Shown here: positions 63,051-64,000 of the stretch, piece after piece | Position numbering within the stretch: the stretch's first letter is position 1 | Layout: the number at the start of each line of letters is the position of its first letter | Origin: an uncultured bacterium | Lineage (GTDB): Bacteria > Calescibacteriota > Calescibacteriia > Calescibacteriales > Calescibacteriaceae | Length of the DNA: 64,000 nucleotides | Direction of reading: 5' to 3' | NCBI GenBank assembly: GCA_938036315.1 | Contig: CALHPK010000011.1 | Coordinates: 1 to 64,000, forward strand | Position numbers and translations under genes: made by a program | The notes under the pieces: model-generated | What the model saw: only the letters and a program-made list of their open reading frames with translations | What the model was told of the DNA's origin: nothing | The model's database searches: none

Positions 63051-63761
63051 ATGGCAAATAATGGGAAAATCGATAACAACAAGGCTGGCAACAGCAAAGC
63101 AGAGCTCAGCAGCGGGAAAGAAAATGTCAACAATAAAGAAAGCAGATATCAGAAAATTGATGAATTTTATATGAAAGGAAAAAGCAAAATACATTCAGAA
63201 ATAGAAAGAAAAGAAAAATTCCTCAAATACATAAAAGAAATAAGCGAAGAGAGAGAAAGATTAAGCAAAAAACCAAAGTACAGATTCATAAGATTCTTGA
63301 TACCCTTAGCAATAGTAGGATTCGGTATCTTACTTATGTATATCCCCGAAAGGAGAATAGTTGGGAAAAATATCTATGAGTTTTCTCCCCCACCTGAATT
63401 CTATTTTGAAATAGGGAAATACACAGTTGTAAACTTCTTCGCATCTTGGTGTCCCCCTTGCGAAAGCGAAATCCCACAGATTATCGACTTTCATAGGTCA
63501 ACCACAGACTCCTATGTGATAGGAGTAGTCCTAAATGATTCACCAGAAAATATAAATACCATGATAAATAGATATGGGATAGACTATCCAGTAATATACG
63601 ATAATGGAATATTTTCAAAAAAACTTGGAATAGGAGCCCTGCCAGTAACACTTATTCTAGACCCCCAACTCAGAATCAGAAAAGTTATCTACGGTCCTGT
63701 AACAAAAGAAAAACTTTCCAAATCTATCACTGAGCTGAAGTCTACAAAACAAGAAAAATAG
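63051..63761 (+). CDS. Membrane-anchored TlpA/CcmG-like thioredoxin
   Basis: The 236-residue protein has a ~80-residue charged cytoplasmic N-terminus, one membrane helix (FLIPLAIVGFGILLMYI) and a periplasmic thioredoxin domain. The domain has FFASWCPPCESEIP and the cis-Pro loop GALPVTLI. WCPPC is typical of ResA/CcmG/TlpA proteins that keep apocytochrome cysteines reduced, matching the two cytochromes and CcmE in this window. The long Lys/Asn-rich N-terminus is unusual; the Met near residue 41 is an alternative start. Confidence 0.85.
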   Translation: MANNGKIDNNKAGNSKAELSSGKENVNNKESRYQKIDEFYMKGKSKIHSEIERKEKFLKYIKEISEERERLSKKPKYRFIRFLIPLAIVGFGILLMYIPERRIVGKNIYEFSPPPEFYFEIGKYTVVNFFASWCPPCESEIPQIIDFHRSTTDSYVIGVVLNDSPENINTMINRYGIDYPVIYDNGIFSKKLGIGALPVTLILDPQLRIRKVIYGPVTKEKLSKSITELKSTKQEK

Positions 63762-63777
63762 CTAACCGTTTATCTTT

Positions 63778-63810
63778 GCCTATTTTTTTGCAAAGCCTAT
63801 TTTTTACAAA
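63778..63810. repeat. 17-bp tandem duplication after the thioredoxin-like gene
   Basis: GCCTATTTTTTTGCAAA is followed by GCCTATTTTTTACAAA. Confidence 0.75.
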
Positions 63811-63966
63811 TAAAGCAGAAATAGAAACCCGCAATCAAGATTAGAATTTTTCACACAGCCAGATTCTGCAATTTCTTTCACGAAAGCCTATATTTATATT
63901 TACCTCAAATGAATCTACTCGCTTTTGCTTATCTTTCTCATCTGTGCTTGATGCCATCACAACTTC

Positions 63967-64000
63967 AGAATACCCTAGAATACCCTATACCCTAGAATAC
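63967..64000. repeat. AGAATACCCT short tandem repeat at window edge
   Basis: AGAATACCCT-AGAATACCCT-ATACCCT-AGAATAC runs to the window end, so the full array may be longer. Confidence 0.75.

Overview
The window is an AT-rich, gene-dense stretch of bacterial chromosome with housekeeping and accessory genes mixed together and almost no long operons. The organism is very probably Gram-negative. Evidence is a heptose epimerase for LPS (hldD), mpl for DAP-type murein recycling, several signal-peptide proteins with predicted outer-membrane beta-barrels, two c-type cytochromes with CcmE and a CcmG/TlpA-like thioredoxin, and lipoproteins. The long TrmB C-terminal extension, the GT35 phosphorylase/GH57 pair and a Cys-rich exported protein hint at a thermophile from a deep lineage, but I cannot name the phylum. 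No rRNA is present; there are two tRNAs, Tyr(GTA) and Val(CAC).

Layout. 0-1.4 kb: partial PLD-SNF2 helicase of defence type, next to a decayed MntA/HepT toxin-antitoxin remnant. 1.9-7.3 kb: thioesterase, yebC-tRNA-Tyr-small barrel, polA, and tRNA-Val running straight into a methyltransferase that lacks a normal start codon. 7.4-11.9 kb: carbinolamine dehydratase, a cytochrome c-barrel fusion, rplS, and a kinase-ccmE-holB operon. 12.2-19.6 kb: ilvC overlapping an exported protein, a GNAT, an isolated rpsS-rplV-rpsC cluster, miaB and fmt. 19.7-23.6 kb: hydrolase, glnB, lipoprotein, GYD protein, Wzz-like protein, RDD protein and khpA. 23.9-37.2 kb: a signalling and surface island with a membrane histidine kinase, a FecR-like protein, an Ig/barrel protein, a REC-GGDEF-EAL protein, a second kinase/regulator pair and a 1907-residue lipoprotein carrying 11 Ca-binding-type repeats and an FG-GAP propeller. 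37.4-41.6 kb: glucan phosphorylase, GH57 and SRPBCC proteins. 41.6-45.3 kb: cbiG, cbiF, a LigD-type phosphoesterase and hldD. 45.5-49.4 kb: a giant Cys-rich exported protein. 49.4-63.8 kb: frr, SDR, gatB, a patatin gene broken by an in-frame TAA, trmB, an SdhC-like membrane protein, rnpA, dapB, hydrolase, cytochrome c, mpl, cysS, rsfS and a TlpA-like protein.

Two cross-cutting patterns stand out. First, about 20 short tandem duplications (13-48 bp units) sit in intergenic DNA, very often straddling stop codons or the junction of convergent genes. Second, normally conserved gene neighbourhoods are broken up: the S10 operon, rpmH-rnpA, the rpsP-khpA-rimM-trmD-rplS cluster, and pyrH-frr. Both tRNA 3' ends also abut reading frames with abnormal 5' ends. 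All calls come from reading the sequence; no database search was run.
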